64,000 nucleotides of DNA, taken from contig NZ_BCVA01000005.1 of the NCBI RefSeq assembly GCF_001591505.1, positions 1 to 64,000 on the forward strand, read 5' to 3'. The translations under genes and the position numbers were made by a program. Positions 24,941 through 34,162 of this stretch are shown here, in pieces. This stretch comes from Neobacillus niacini NBRC 15566 (GTDB taxonomy: Bacteria > Bacillota > Bacilli > Bacillales > Cytobacillaceae). Position 1 is the first letter of the stretch. Each line of letters opens with the position of its first letter. A model generated the notes under the pieces. The model worked only from the letters and a program-made list of their open reading frames with translations, did no database searches and was not told the origin of the DNA.

Positions 24941-27074
24941 CCGTATTTTCCTAGCTTATTTAGATGAGATGGATATCATTACGATTCTTCTGCCACTTTC
25001 CTATCATCAAGGTTTGTCTTCCACTTTCACGATCACTGATGAGATGCAACATGTTAGAACTTTGCAAATTATCAAGAAGCAGCAAATTGAAAATCATAAT
25101 AAATATATTTGTCGGCTGGCTGAGGAAATTACTTTTGGTCATTCCTACTGGATTATGGATGAGCATGGTGGAAGAACTGATCTTCAAATAGGTGCAGTAA
25201 TACGAACACCTGCATTTGATGACCGTTTTTTCTATGGTGGAAACGACCTTGGTGTGAAATGCAGCGATCATCAAACGGGGTTTAAACTTTGGGCACCAAC
25301 AGCCACACAAGTAAAATTAAAATTACGAAATCCAATCAGTTCTTACTCAAAAATTGTCAAGATGAAACGCGAGAATAAAGGTGTTTGGTCAGTAGTCATT
25401 CACGAGGATTTAGAACTTTATCAGTATACCTTCCTAATCCTTGTCAACCAGGAATGGAGAGAATCGATAGATCCTTATGCTGTTGCTGTTACGGCGAATG
25501 GGGAACTAGGGGTTATTGTGAAGCTGGAGAAAACGCGGAGGAAAAAGCCTTCATTACCTCCATTTGAATATCCAGTTGACGCCATTATTTATGAAACGCA
25601 TATCAGGGATTTCACCATCCATCAAAATAGTGGTGTAAAGAATAAAGGTCTTTATTTAGGGGCAAGTGAGTTAAACACAAAAGGAAAAGACACTGAGCCA
25701 ACAGGACTTTCTTATATAAAGGATTTAGGTATAACTCATATTGAATTTCTGCCATTCAATGATTTCGCCGGAGTAAATGAATTGGAGCCAAATAAAGACT
25801 ATAATTGGGGTTATAACCCCATACACTTTAATGTACCAGAAGGTTCCTATTCCACAAATCCATCCGATCCCTACGCCCGAATTATAGAATTGAAGCAATT
25901 GATTGATGCCATTCATGGACAAGGAATAAGGGTTATTATGGATGTAGTATACAATCATGTCTACATTCGCGAAACATCTTCCTTTGAAAAAGTTGTTCCG
26001 GGATATTATTTTCGACATAACGAGCTTGGCTTTCCTTCGAATGGTACAGGAGTTGGAAATGATATTGCCTCAGAGAGGAAAATGGTAAGAAAGTTCATCG
26101 TTGATTCTATCCGTTTTTGGATGGAGGAATATCATATTGATGGTTTTCGTTTCGACCTAATGGGGATTTTGGATGTTGAAACCATGAAGGAAGTTAGGAA
26201 AACTTGTGATAGCATTCAAGAGGGAACCCTAATTATCGGAGAAGGCTGGAACCTAAATACCCCGCTTCCCATTGATAAAAAAGCCATTATTCGTAATCAC
26301 ACAAAGCTCCCTGACATCGGTCAATTCAATGATAAATTTCGTGATACGATAAAGGGAAGTACTTTTAATTTGTATGATAAAGGATACGTATTAGGGAATG
26401 AGCATTATTATGAAGGTGCTATCGATGTTATTACTGGAAGCATTGGATTAAATCAAGAAGCTGGCGGCCTCTTAACTGAACCTTCTCAGTCGGTAAATTA
26501 CGCAGAATGCCATGATAACCATACCATTTGGGATAAACTTGTTTCTTGTCTTCCAGATTTAGATGATGCACTTCATATGAAATATCATAGGCTTGCAACT
26601 GGTCTTGTACTATTATCCCAAGGGATTCCTTTTCTGCACAGCGGTCAGGAATTCTTCCGGACAAAACGAGGCGATGGGAATAGTTACAAATCACCAGATC
26701 ATATTAACCAGCTTGATTGGGATCGGAAGCACCTTTATCAGGATAATGTTAATTATATAAAGGGATTGATTCAGATCCGTAAAGAAATGCCTTGCTTCCG
26801 AATGAAAAGTGCTGATGAAATTCGAGCAAATACTCATCTTTTACCGCTGCTTTCGCCACTAATTGGAGTTTACTATCAGTGTTTAAGTAATGATATTAGT
26901 GAAGTTCTTCTACTCATCAACCCTTTAAGGACAAAGCAATTAGTTGAAATACCAGATGGCATCTGGACAGTAATCGCCAATGATAAAGATGCGGGAATTT
27001 CTTCCACTCAAAAGGTGGAAGGAAAAGAAATAGTACTAGAACCAGTTTGCTTAACCATTCTAGTAAAAAAATAG
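24927..27074 (+). CDS. amyX: Type I pullulanase AmyX
   Basis: This 715-aa GH13_14 enzyme cleaves alpha-1,6 links in pullulan and branched glucans. It has an N-terminal CBM48-like domain (LGVKCSDHQTGFKLWAPTA) and the pullulanase motif YNWGYNP. Catalytic regions are DVVYNH, GFRFDLMG (nucleophile Asp, about 410), IIGEGW (acid Glu, about 437) and ECHDNHT (about 530). No signal peptide is present, so it is intracellular. The ATG overlaps ytlR with AGAGAGGGA upstream. Confidence 0.95.
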   Translation: MNSNDRIFLAYLDEMDIITILLPLSYHQGLSSTFTITDEMQHVRTLQIIKKQQIENHNKYICRLAEEITFGHSYWIMDEHGGRTDLQIGAVIRTPAFDDRFFYGGNDLGVKCSDHQTGFKLWAPTATQVKLKLRNPISSYSKIVKMKRENKGVWSVVIHEDLELYQYTFLILVNQEWRESIDPYAVAVTANGELGVIVKLEKTRRKKPSLPPFEYPVDAIIYETHIRDFTIHQNSGVKNKGLYLGASELNTKGKDTEPTGLSYIKDLGITHIEFLPFNDFAGVNELEPNKDYNWGYNPIHFNVPEGSYSTNPSDPYARIIELKQLIDAIHGQGIRVIMDVVYNHVYIRETSSFEKVVPGYYFRHNELGFPSNGTGVGNDIASERKMVRKFIVDSIRFWMEEYHIDGFRFDLMGILDVETMKEVRKTCDSIQEGTLIIGEGWNLNTPLPIDKKAIIRNHTKLPDIGQFNDKFRDTIKGSTFNLYDKGYVLGNEHYYEGAIDVITGSIGLNQEAGGLLTEPSQSVNYAECHDNHTIWDKLVSCLPDLDDALHMKYHRLATGLVLLSQGIPFLHSGQEFFRTKRGDGNSYKSPDHINQLDWDRKHLYQDNVNYIKGLIQIRKEMPCFRMKSADEIRANTHLLPLLSPLIGVYYQCLSNDISEVLLLINPLRTKQLVEIPDGIWTVIANDKDAGISSTQKVEGKEIVLEPVCLTILVKK

Positions 27075-27129
27075 TTTGGTCAGATGTACTTGACGACTAA
27101 AGCTAATTGGAGATAAAATTTAGTAAGAT

Positions 27130-27164
27130 GGCTATTGTGTGTTATTGTCCAATAGCTTTTTTTA
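27130..27164 (+). terminator. Terminator after amyX
   Basis: GGCTATTG/CAATAGCT stem with a 12-nt loop, then seven Ts. Confidence 0.82.
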
Positions 27165-27252
27165 TTTTTCTAAAATATTTTTCTTAATTAAACTACTAAA
27201 TGGTGTTTTGAGAGACCCATTTGAGAACGGCATAAATTGAAGGTGAACAATT

Positions 27253-28026
27253 TTGGAACATATATTAGGACAAGAATGGGAGATTGTCCCTGCGGGGGGC
27301 GCAACGGGAGAAGCCTTTTATGCTAGCTATGAAGACCAAAGGCTTTTTCTAAAACGCAATTCCTCTCCTTTTCTAGCAGTTTTATCTGCAGAAGGAATCG
27401 TCCCAAAGCTTGTTTGGACAAAACGATTGGAAAACGGAGATGTGATTACGGCACAGCAATGGCTCCCTGGACGTGAATTAAAGCCACATGATATGAACCA
27501 TGAACGTGTTGCTAGGATGCTCAGGAAGATTCACCGCTCTGAACCAATGGTTGGGATGTTAAGCAGGCTTGAAAAGCAGCCTTTACAGCCAGATATGATA
27601 TTTCAATCTGTTGTTGAGCTCTTGGATGAAGAAGTGTTATCATTCCCTGTTGTAAAAAAAACGTTGAATTTTCTATTAGAAGAGGCAGCAAATGTCTTCA
27701 GTAATGAGAAAGTCGTTTGTCATGGTGATGTCAACCATAACAACTGGCTGCTTACGGAAGACAACCAGTTGTATTTAATTGACTGGGATGGTGCGATGAT
27801 TGCAGACCCAGCGATTGATCTTGGTATGCTTCTTTATTTGTACATTCCGGAGACTAATTGGGATAGCTGGTTATCGATGTATGGAAAACCGTTAACAGAA
27901 AACCTAAAGCTTAGAATGAAATGGTATGTTGCACTTCAAACTCTATCTTCCATTCAATTTTACAAAAATAAAGACCGGCTTCACGAAATGGATAAGTGGA
28001 TTGCCTTTTTAGATGAGCTTTTGTAA
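27253..28026 (+). CDS. ytmP: APH/choline kinase-like phosphotransferase YtmP
   Basis: This 257-aa protein kinase-like fold phosphotransferase has the catalytic loop VVCHGDVNHNNWLL (catalytic Asp) and the metal-binding LIDWDGAMIADPAIDL motif. The substrate is unknown; it is unlikely to be a true antibiotic-resistance gene, because it is syntenic core in Bacillus upstream of trmB. It starts at TTG 27253 with AAGGTGA upstream. Its stop codon directly abuts that of the convergent ytzH, with no space for a terminator. Confidence 0.87.
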   Translation: MEHILGQEWEIVPAGGATGEAFYASYEDQRLFLKRNSSPFLAVLSAEGIVPKLVWTKRLENGDVITAQQWLPGRELKPHDMNHERVARMLRKIHRSEPMVGMLSRLEKQPLQPDMIFQSVVELLDEEVLSFPVVKKTLNFLLEEAANVFSNEKVVCHGDVNHNNWLLTEDNQLYLIDWDGAMIADPAIDLGMLLYLYIPETNWDSWLSMYGKPLTENLKLRMKWYVALQTLSSIQFYKNKDRLHEMDKWIAFLDELL

Positions 28027-28305
28027 TCAGGAATACGTGTCTATATTAGACACCCACTGTGATAAATTACCTTGATTGGAAAGAATATGCTCGTCTAAAT
28101 CTGCAGTTTGGGCGCCGTACTGACTGTAATTGTATACCTCCTGCAATATGCTTTTAACATTTTGGTCAATCTGTGTATTCACCATTAAAGACTTTACTAA
28201 TCGTTCCAATTGTTCACATTCTGAAACAGACCCACAGCAATCGGTTTGATGATTATTTAATATATCTTTTAGTAATGAAACTTGGTCCTGATGACTTAAT
28301 GGCAT
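28027..28305 (-). CDS. ytzH: YtzH-like protein
   Basis: This 92-aa protein (MPLSHQDQVSLLKDILNNHQ ... ) has a Cys pair in TDCCGSVSECEQLERL and matches the small Bacillus YtzH family of unknown function. I chose ATG 28305 after AAAGGGTG instead of 28323. It lies antisense between ytmP and trmB and ends exactly where ytmP ends. Confidence 0.8.
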   Translation of the reverse strand: MPLSHQDQVSLLKDILNNHQTDCCGSVSECEQLERLVKSLMVNTQIDQNVKSILQEVYNYSQYGAQTADLDEHILSNQGNLSQWVSNIDTYS

Positions 28306-28331
28306 GTTGGTACACCCTTTCAAGTGAAAAT

Positions 28332-28369
28332 AAAAAAGAATTCACAGTTAGGTTGTGAATTCTTTTTTT
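28332..28369. terminator. Hairpin upstream of ytzH and trmB
   Basis: AAAAAAGAATTCACA/TGTGAATTCTTTTTTT with a 7-nt loop. On the plus strand it would stop read-through from ytmP before trmB. Confidence 0.75.
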
Positions 28370-28444
28370 GTTTATACATTAATGGGGAACCCCATTATTA
28401 CCAATAATAAAAAATAATATCTTTATTAGGAGTGGCAAAGAAAA

Positions 28445-29086
28445 ATGAGACTTAGGCATAAACCTTGGGCGAAGGAAATGATTGAGAACCATCCACAATA
28501 TATTGTCGCAAATCCAGAAAATTATAAAGGAAAGTGGCATGAAGTTTTTCATAATGAACAGCCTCTTCACATTGAAGTTGGAACAGGAAAAGGCCGCTTT
28601 ATAACAGAAATGGCAAAGGCACATCCCGATATAAATTATATAGGCATAGAACTTTACGACTCCGTTATTGTTGCTGCTTTAGAACGATTAATTGAAGCCG
28701 ATTTGCCAAATTTAAGATTACTCAATGTCAATGCCAGCGATTTAAGTGATTACTTTGCAAAGAATGATGTAGACAGAGTCTATCTGAATTTTTCAGACCC
28801 ATGGCCTAAGAGCCGCCACGAAAAAAGAAGGCTAACTTATAAGGACTTTTTGAAGCTTTACGAAAATATTCTGGTGGATAAAGGTGAAATCCATTTTAAA
28901 ACAGATAATCAAGGCTTGTTTGAATATTCATTGAAAAGTTTTTCCGAGTATGGATTATTATTAACTTTCCTTAGCCTTGACCTTCATAAAAGTGATTATG
29001 AAGGAAATATCATGACAGAGTATGAACAAAAGTTTTCCGAAGCGGGTAAACGAATTTACCGCTGTGAGGTAAAATATCAAAACTAA
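28445..29086 (+). CDS. trmB: tRNA (guanine-N7-)-methyltransferase TrmB
   Basis: This 213-aa SAM-dependent enzyme forms m7G46 in tRNA. It shows [14 protein letters not shown] (AdoMet site), [15 protein letters not shown] and the signature [18 protein letters not shown]. The ATG is preceded by TTAGGAGTGG. Length is standard for the Bacillus enzyme. Confidence 0.96.
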   Translation: MRLRHKPWAKEMIENHPQYIVANPENYKGKWHEVFHNEQPLHIEVGTGKGRFITEMAKAHPDINYIGIELYDSVIVAALERLIEADLPNLRLLNVNASDLSDYFAKNDVDRVYLNFSDPWPKSRHEKRRLTYKDFLKLYENILVDKGEIHFKTDNQGLFEYSLKSFSEYGLLLTFLSLDLHKSDYEGNIMTEYEQKFSEAGKRIYRCEVKYQN

Positions 29087-29092
29087 TGTCCC

Positions 29093-29121
29093 AGACAGTC
29101 TATTAAAAGACTGTCTTTTTT
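29093..29121 (+). terminator. Terminator after trmB
   Basis: AGACAGTCT/AGACTGTCT stem, 6-nt loop, six Ts. Confidence 0.92.
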
Positions 29122-29163
29122 GTATATGTTAAAATATAACTAATAAATCAAAGGGGGAAAGAA

Positions 29164-30003
29164 ATGGAGACGTTAAAAATTGGCAGGATTCAGCTTACTT
29201 GGTTAGCAGGTGGAATTACAAACTTAGATGGCGGCGCAATGTTCGGAGTCGTTCCTAAACCGCTATGGTCCAAAAGATATCCGCCTAATGAAAACAATCA
29301 AATTGAACTCCCTACCGATCCAATCTTAATTCAAATGGATGGCATGAATATTTTGGTAGAAGCAGGACTTGGAAAAGGAAAATTATCTGAAAAACAACTT
29401 AGAAATTTTGGCGTTACCGCACAATCTAACGTGGATAGCTCTTTAAAACAATTAGGATTAAACCCAGAAGATATCGACTATGTTTTAATGACCCATATGC
29501 ATAACGATCATGCTGGCGGTCTGACAAAATTGGAAGATGGTTTTTATCAATCAGTCTTTTCTAAAGCTAAGATTATTACCTCCACTATTGAATGGGATGA
29601 AATGAGGAATCCGAATATTCGTTCCAAAAGTACATATTGGAAGGAAAATTGGGAAGCAATTGAATCGCAAGTGATTCCTTTTGGTGAAAAGTGGAGTCTA
29701 GGAGCGCTCAGTATGTATCATACTGGCGGTCATAGCAATGGACATTCTATTCTTGTTATTGAGGATGAAGGGGAAATGGCCATCCATATGGCTGACTTAA
29801 TGCCTACGCATGCGCATAAAAACCCACTTTGGGTCATGGCTTATGATGATTATCCAATGGACTCGATTGCCGCCAAAGAAAAATGGAGTACCTATGCATT
29901 GGATAAAGAGGTTTGGTTTACTTTTTACCATGATGCATTTTATCGTGCGGTAAAATGGGGGGCAGATGGTCAAATTCTGAACAGTATAAAGAGGATAAAA
30001 TAA
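29164..30003 (+). CDS. ytnP: MBL-fold lactonase YtnP
   Basis: This 279-aa metallo-beta-lactamase fold enzyme has the dinuclear zinc motif [10 protein letters not shown] near residue 115, HTGGHSNGH near 184 and MADLMPTH near 210. B. subtilis YtnP degrades N-acyl homoserine lactones and interferes with Streptomyces signalling; the same activity is inferred here. No signal peptide. The ATG follows AAAGGGGGAAAG. Confidence 0.9.
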   Translation: METLKIGRIQLTWLAGGITNLDGGAMFGVVPKPLWSKRYPPNENNQIELPTDPILIQMDGMNILVEAGLGKGKLSEKQLRNFGVTAQSNVDSSLKQLGLNPEDIDYVLMTHMHNDHAGGLTKLEDGFYQSVFSKAKIITSTIEWDEMRNPNIRSKSTYWKENWEAIESQVIPFGEKWSLGALSMYHTGGHSNGHSILVIEDEGEMAIHMADLMPTHAHKNPLWVMAYDDYPMDSIAAKEKWSTYALDKEVWFTFYHDAFYRAVKWGADGQILNSIKRIK

Positions 30004-30015
30004 GGTCACGATAGT

Positions 30016-30042
30016 AAAAAGCCGTACCTCTTTGGATACGGC
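30016..30042 (-). terminator. Terminator after ytzB
   Basis: AGCCGTA/TACGGCT hairpin with TTTTTAC on the minus strand; it may also slow plus-strand read-through from ytnP. Confidence 0.75.
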
Positions 30043-30051
30043 TGCTGTTTA

Positions 30052-30378
30052 TTATAGGGCTGGCTCTGTAGTTGACTTTACGTCAATCAGTGTTCCGGTC
30101 GTTGCATCCGCAATAAATTCGAACTGTTCATTTACTCCATTTTGAATTTTAGAAATCCCGCCCTTATAAACTTGATATTTGATGTCGTGCTTCTCAAAAG
30201 GCTCCGTGATCATATGGATCCAAGAGCCATTAATGGGTCCGTTTTGATTGAATTGTTTTTTTACGTTTTCTAAAACCTTTTCAGGTGAAACATAGGTTTT
30301 CTGTGAAATGACTTCCTTGACTGCATATCCGCTTATTACTCCGACTGCAGCTCCAAGGAGAAATGATTTCCAGTTCAT
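30052..30378 (-). CDS. ytzB: PepSY-domain membrane protein YtzB
   Basis: This 108-aa protein has an N-terminal membrane helix (SFLLGAAVGVISGYAVKEVI) and an outward PepSY-like domain (VLENVKKQFNQNGPINGSW ... FEFIADATTGTLID). PepSY domains are thought to modulate proteases; the target here is unknown. ATG 30378 follows GGAGGTG; the ORF extends 16 codons further upstream without an RBS. Confidence 0.85.
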   Translation of the reverse strand: MNWKSFLLGAAVGVISGYAVKEVISQKTYVSPEKVLENVKKQFNQNGPINGSWIHMITEPFEKHDIKYQVYKGGISKIQNGVNEQFEFIADATTGTLIDVKSTTEPAL

Positions 30379-30544
30379 AATGCACCTCCGGATATTCAAA
30401 TTGCTATTATTTCCAGTATATCTCATTTAATAAAAAGAACATAATAAATCCTTAAGACAAATTAATTGTTGTTAAGAGAACTAATAGTTCAGTAAGATAA
30501 AAATATACATATTGTTATTAGACCATTAAAGGGGGAAATTTATT

Positions 30545-31618
30545 TTGAATGAGCAGACATTAAATTTATTTAAAACGTTAACAGAGCTTCCGGGAGCACC
30601 GGGAAATGAGCATTTAGTTAGAAACTTCATGAGAGAGCAATTATCTCAATACGCGGATGAAATCATTCAGGACAAATTAGGCAGTATTTTTGGTGTTAAA
30701 AAAGGTACTGAAAATGGACCAAGAATAATGGTTGCTGGTCATATGGATGAAGTTGGTTTTATGGTAACGGCGATTACGGATAATGGAATGCTAAGGTTTC
30801 AACCGCTTGGAGGCTGGTGGAGTCAGGTCTTATTGGCGCAGCGTGTTCAAGTGATGACAAATAATGGGCCAGTTATTGGTGTCGTAGGCTCCATTCCTCC
30901 TCACCTATTGGATGAGGCCAAGCGTAGCAAACCTATGGAAATGAAAAATATGCTAATTGATATTGGTGCGGATGACCGTGAGGACGCAGAACGAATTGGT
31001 ATTAGACCTGGTCAAGCCATCCTGCCTATTTGTCCTTTCACACCGATGGCGAATGAAAAGAAGATACTAGCAAAGGCTTGGGATAACCGCTATGGTTGCG
31101 GGCTTGCGGTCGAATTACTTCAAGAAGTAAAAGATGAAACTTTGCCAAATATTCTTTATTCCGGCGCAACCGTCCAAGAGGAAGTAGGTTTACGCGGCGC
31201 ACAAACAGCTGCCAACATGATTAACCCTGACATCTTTTTTGCGTTAGATGCGAGCCCGGCTAACGATATGTCAGGAAGTAAATCGGAATTTGGTCAATTA
31301 GGTAAAGGCGCACTCCTCCGAATTCTTGATAAATCAATGGTGACCCACCGTGGAATGAGGGAGTTTATTCTTGATACTGCAGAAACAAATAAGATTCCTT
31401 ATCAATACTTTGTTTCACAGGGCGGCACGGACGCAGGACGCGTTCATCAATCTAATGAAGGTGTTCCAAGCGGCGTAATCGGTATTTGTTCTCGTTACAT
31501 TCATACTCATGCTTCGATCATTCATATCGATGACTATGCAGCTGCTAAAGAACTCATTGTAAAACTCGTAAAAGCTTGTGACCAAACAACAGTGGATACC
31601 ATTAAAGCAAACAGTTAA
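30545..31618 (+). CDS. ytoP: M42 family aminopeptidase YtoP
   Basis: This 357-aa zinc metallopeptidase has [12 protein letters not shown] (metal His/Asp, about 68), the bridging Asp in [10 protein letters not shown], the catalytic Glu pair in [10 protein letters not shown], and late QGGTDAG and [11 protein letters not shown] motifs of the M42 glutamyl aminopeptidase/TET family. It probably forms a large cytosolic oligomer that trims peptides. It starts with TTG 30545 and has AAAGGGGGAAA upstream. Confidence 0.92.
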   Translation: MNEQTLNLFKTLTELPGAPGNEHLVRNFMREQLSQYADEIIQDKLGSIFGVKKGTENGPRIMVAGHMDEVGFMVTAITDNGMLRFQPLGGWWSQVLLAQRVQVMTNNGPVIGVVGSIPPHLLDEAKRSKPMEMKNMLIDIGADDREDAERIGIRPGQAILPICPFTPMANEKKILAKAWDNRYGCGLAVELLQEVKDETLPNILYSGATVQEEVGLRGAQTAANMINPDIFFALDASPANDMSGSKSEFGQLGKGALLRILDKSMVTHRGMREFILDTAETNKIPYQYFVSQGGTDAGRVHQSNEGVPSGVIGICSRYIHTHASIIHIDDYAAAKELIVKLVKACDQTTVDTIKANS

Positions 31619-31631
31619 TTTTTACAAAGGG

Positions 31632-31655
31632 GAGGCATGATATGCCTTCTTTTTA
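31632..31655 (+). terminator. Weak terminator after ytoP
   Basis: AGGCAT/ATGCCT stem with a 3-nt loop, then TCTTTTTAT; it sits 25 bp before the next start codon and may only attenuate. Confidence 0.55.
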
Positions 31656-31678
31656 TATGGGGTAGGAGAGGTTGTAAA

Positions 31679-32203
31679 ATGAAAATTATTATTGGTTCAA
31701 ATAATCCTGCTAAAGTGGCTGCGGTAAAAAATGCATTTCATTATCAACAAACGGAGTTTCTTTCGTTGGATATCCCATCGGGCGTGAGTGAGCAGCCTTT
31801 TTCAGATGACGAGACCATTAAGGGAGCTATTAATCGTGCTGTTGGTGCTTTGGAAATGGGAAACGGAGATATTGGAATCGGGCTAGAGGGCGGTGTACAA
31901 GAATCGGCCCAAGGTTTGCTGCTATGTAATTGGGGGGCGCTAGTCTCAAAAAATATGGAACCCATTATTGCCGGCGGAGCCAGGTTTCTACTTCCTCTAG
32001 AGATTGCGGATCGATTAAGAGCAGGAGAAGAACTTGGACCCATTATGGATGATTATGCAAAGAAGGAAAACGTGCGAAAGAAGGAAGGGGCAGTTGGTAT
32101 CTTTACCAATGGATTGATTAACCGTTCAGAGATGTTTTCACATATTATGAACCTCCTGGTTGGTCAATATCACTATCAAAAAGCCACTAGGAAGCAGGAT
32201 TAG
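31679..32203 (+). CDS. DUF84 non-canonical purine NTP phosphatase (YjjX-like)
   Basis: This 174-aa protein begins MKIIIGSNNPAKVAAVKNAF, the DUF84 signature, and contains GIGLEGGVQE and KKEGAVGIFTNG, as in inosine/xanthosine triphosphatase YjjX. It would clean ITP and XTP from the nucleotide pool. ATG 31679 has TAGGAGAGG upstream; the ORF from 31637 has no RBS. I do not recall it at this place in B. subtilis. Confidence 0.82.
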   Translation: MKIIIGSNNPAKVAAVKNAFHYQQTEFLSLDIPSGVSEQPFSDDETIKGAINRAVGALEMGNGDIGIGLEGGVQESAQGLLLCNWGALVSKNMEPIIAGGARFLLPLEIADRLRAGEELGPIMDDYAKKENVRKKEGAVGIFTNGLINRSEMFSHIMNLLVGQYHYQKATRKQD

Positions 32204-32255
32204 TTTCAAATAAAAGAATTCATTCTTCTTTCGACAACAAAAATCGACAAAAGAC

Positions 32256-32285
32256 TTGTCTAATGAACATTAGGGAAGGTATGAT
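32256..32285 (+). promoter_or_regulatory. Predicted promoter of the lipoprotein gene
   Basis: TTGTCT (32256-32261), 18-bp spacer, TATGAT (32280-32285). Confidence 0.5.
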
Positions 32286-32323
32286 ATAGATAGGACAATT
32301 GTCATATTAGGAGGCGAAGAAAG

Positions 32324-32836
32324 ATGAAATTCTTTAATGCCATTTTGATCATAATCTTATCTATACTCTTACTAAGTGCCTGTGGCAAGTCGAATTTTAA
32401 AGCCGAAAGCAAAGAAACGATTGGAACAGTGAAAGAAGCACTTAATGAAAAAGCGAAAAAAACAAACAAAAAAAGCGGAGATATTAATTTTTATTTACCA
32501 TTTGGGTATGAAATCGAAGACGAGTCTCCAAATAATATCATTTTGAAAAATGGATCTAAACAATATATTCTTTTTAATAATCCGCAAGAAAATAAAGTGA
32601 GCGATGTAGTTTACAAATCAACCGTTGCGCAAAATAAGAACCTGGATATTAATCAACAATTTAAGAAAAGTGACCAGTTTGGCTACCTAATCATCAAGAA
32701 ACTAGACGAAGATATGAATGAAATGACTATAGGTATTGGTGGAACAAAGATTACAACATTGATTAAAACAAGCAGTATGAAAAATGAAGCTGCAGTGATG
32801 ACACAAATCGTTAAATCAGTTGTAAATGTGGATTAA
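32324..32836 (+). CDS. Uncharacterised lipoprotein
   Basis: This 170-aa protein has a lipoprotein signal (residues 1-19, lipobox LLSAC, lipidated Cys20). A Lys-rich linker leads into a mixed alpha/beta domain (INFYLPFGYEIEDESPNNII ... ). I do not recognise the domain. It precedes ytpP by 21 bp and is probably co-transcribed with it from the promoter at 32256-32285, which suggests an extracellular partner for a redox or stress function; that is speculative. The ATG follows GGAGGCG. Confidence 0.78.
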   Translation: MKFFNAILIIILSILLLSACGKSNFKAESKETIGTVKEALNEKAKKTNKKSGDINFYLPFGYEIEDESPNNIILKNGSKQYILFNNPQENKVSDVVYKSTVAQNKNLDINQQFKKSDQFGYLIIKKLDEDMNEMTIGIGGTKITTLIKTSSMKNEAAVMTQIVKSVVNVD

Positions 32837-32857
32837 TAATAAAGGAGGGTATTTCTT

Positions 32858-33172
32858 TTGAAAAACTTAGCGTCTATGGAGCAATTCGAACAACTCCGTG
32901 ATGGAGGAAAAACAATATTCATGTTCTCGGCAAACTGGTGTCCAGATTGTCGGATTATCGAACCCATACTTCCAGAAATAGAAGAAAAGTTTAGTGAATT
33001 TACTTTTATTCATGTTGATAGGGACGAATTTATTGAGTTATGCCAACAGTTGGATGTATTCGGTATTCCAAGCTTTATTGCATTTGAAAATGGGAAAGAG
33101 CTTGGCCGCTTTGTTAGTAAGGACCGGAAAACGCAAGAGGAAATAGAAAGATTTATTAACGATCTAAAATAA
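32858..33172 (+). CDS. ytpP: Thioredoxin-like protein YtpP
   Basis: This 104-aa thioredoxin-fold protein has the redox pair in SANWCPDCRIIEP (CPDC) near residue 28 and the cis-Pro in VFGIPSFIAF. There is no signal peptide, so it is a cytosolic thiol oxidoreductase or disulfide reductase; its partners are unknown. It starts with TTG 32858 after AAAGGAGGG. Confidence 0.9.
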   Translation: MKNLASMEQFEQLRDGGKTIFMFSANWCPDCRIIEPILPEIEEKFSEFTFIHVDRDEFIELCQQLDVFGIPSFIAFENGKELGRFVSKDRKTQEEIERFINDLK

Positions 33173-33183
33173 TACAGTCATAC

Positions 33184-33214
33184 TCCTCCATCTTTTTTGA
33201 GATGGAGGATTTTT
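33184..33214 (+). terminator. Terminator after ytpP
   Basis: TCCTCCATCT/AGATGGAGGA perfect stem, 6-nt loop, six Ts. Confidence 0.93.
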
Positions 33215-33250
33215 TAATGTACAATTGGATGGTAGGCTGGAGGGATAAAG

Positions 33251-34069
33251 ATGAAGATGGATAGCATTAAAATGAAAAGAGAATTAGAAACACGCTTAGC
33301 TGCGGCCGATCGGCAAATCACGTATGATCGTGAAAAGGATCAATTACGTATTGAACATAAAACCCTTGGAAAAGGAATAACGGTAACTCTGGGGGGGATT
33401 GTTGCAAAGTGGCATTCAGAGAAGGAAAAGGCCATTGACGAAGTGGTTTATTATGTAGAAGAGGGACTAAGGGCCATGACGGATACAGTCCAGTTAACAG
33501 ACCATGAGAAAAAGATTTTTCCGGTTATTCGCTCGACATCATTTCCTATCGAATCAGAAGAAGGTGTTCACTTTTTAACGGAGGAGCACACTGCGGAAAC
33601 AAAAATCTTTTATGCCTATGATATGGGCACAACGTACCGATTAATTGATTCCCGTATCATGGAAAAAGAAGGATGGCAGGCAAACCGCATTAAAGAAATC
33701 GCCTTATTTAATGTGAGGTCACTAAGGACATCTTTAAAAGAAGATCAAGTAGCAGGTAATACCTTTTATTTTCTGAATTCAAACGATGGCTATGATGCAA
33801 GCAGAATATTAAATAAAGGCTTTTTAAATGATATGCAGAAAAAAATTACAGGGACTATGGTCCTTGCTGTACCACATCAGGATGTATTAATCATTGCGGA
33901 TATTCAAAACAATACGGGATATGATGTTTTGGCACAAATGGCGATGAGCTTCTTTGCTAATGGACGCGTACCAATAACAGCTTTATCATTTTTGTATGAG
34001 GATGGAGAATTAGAACCAATTTTTATATTAGGTAAAACACGAAATGAAGACGGAAAAGGATCACGGTAA
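33251..34069 (+). CDS. ytpQ: DUF1444 protein YtpQ
   Basis: This 272-aa cytosolic protein belongs to the DUF1444/YtpQ family ([16 protein letters not shown] ... [13 protein letters not shown]), whose function is unknown. The start ATG follows GGAGGGA; a second in-frame ATG two codons later is possible. In B. subtilis ytpR (an EMAPII-type tRNA-binding protein) follows, but here sftA begins 93 bp later and no ytpR is present. Confidence 0.85.
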   Translation: MKMDSIKMKRELETRLAAADRQITYDREKDQLRIEHKTLGKGITVTLGGIVAKWHSEKEKAIDEVVYYVEEGLRAMTDTVQLTDHEKKIFPVIRSTSFPIESEEGVHFLTEEHTAETKIFYAYDMGTTYRLIDSRIMEKEGWQANRIKEIALFNVRSLRTSLKEDQVAGNTFYFLNSNDGYDASRILNKGFLNDMQKKITGTMVLAVPHQDVLIIADIQNNTGYDVLAQMAMSFFANGRVPITALSFLYEDGELEPIFILGKTRNEDGKGSR

Positions 34070-34162
34070 GTGGTCTTTTTTGCTTATTCTTAGATTTTTT
34101 GTCGAAAATTTTATAATAACTGTTAAAATAGATTGATAGAAATAGTAGAAAGAGTGATAGTT

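Noticed and set aside
27253..28026. Aminoglycoside resistance gene
   Set aside because: The APH-like motifs are real, but size, context before trmB and the Bacillus synteny identify YtmP rather than an acquired resistance enzyme.
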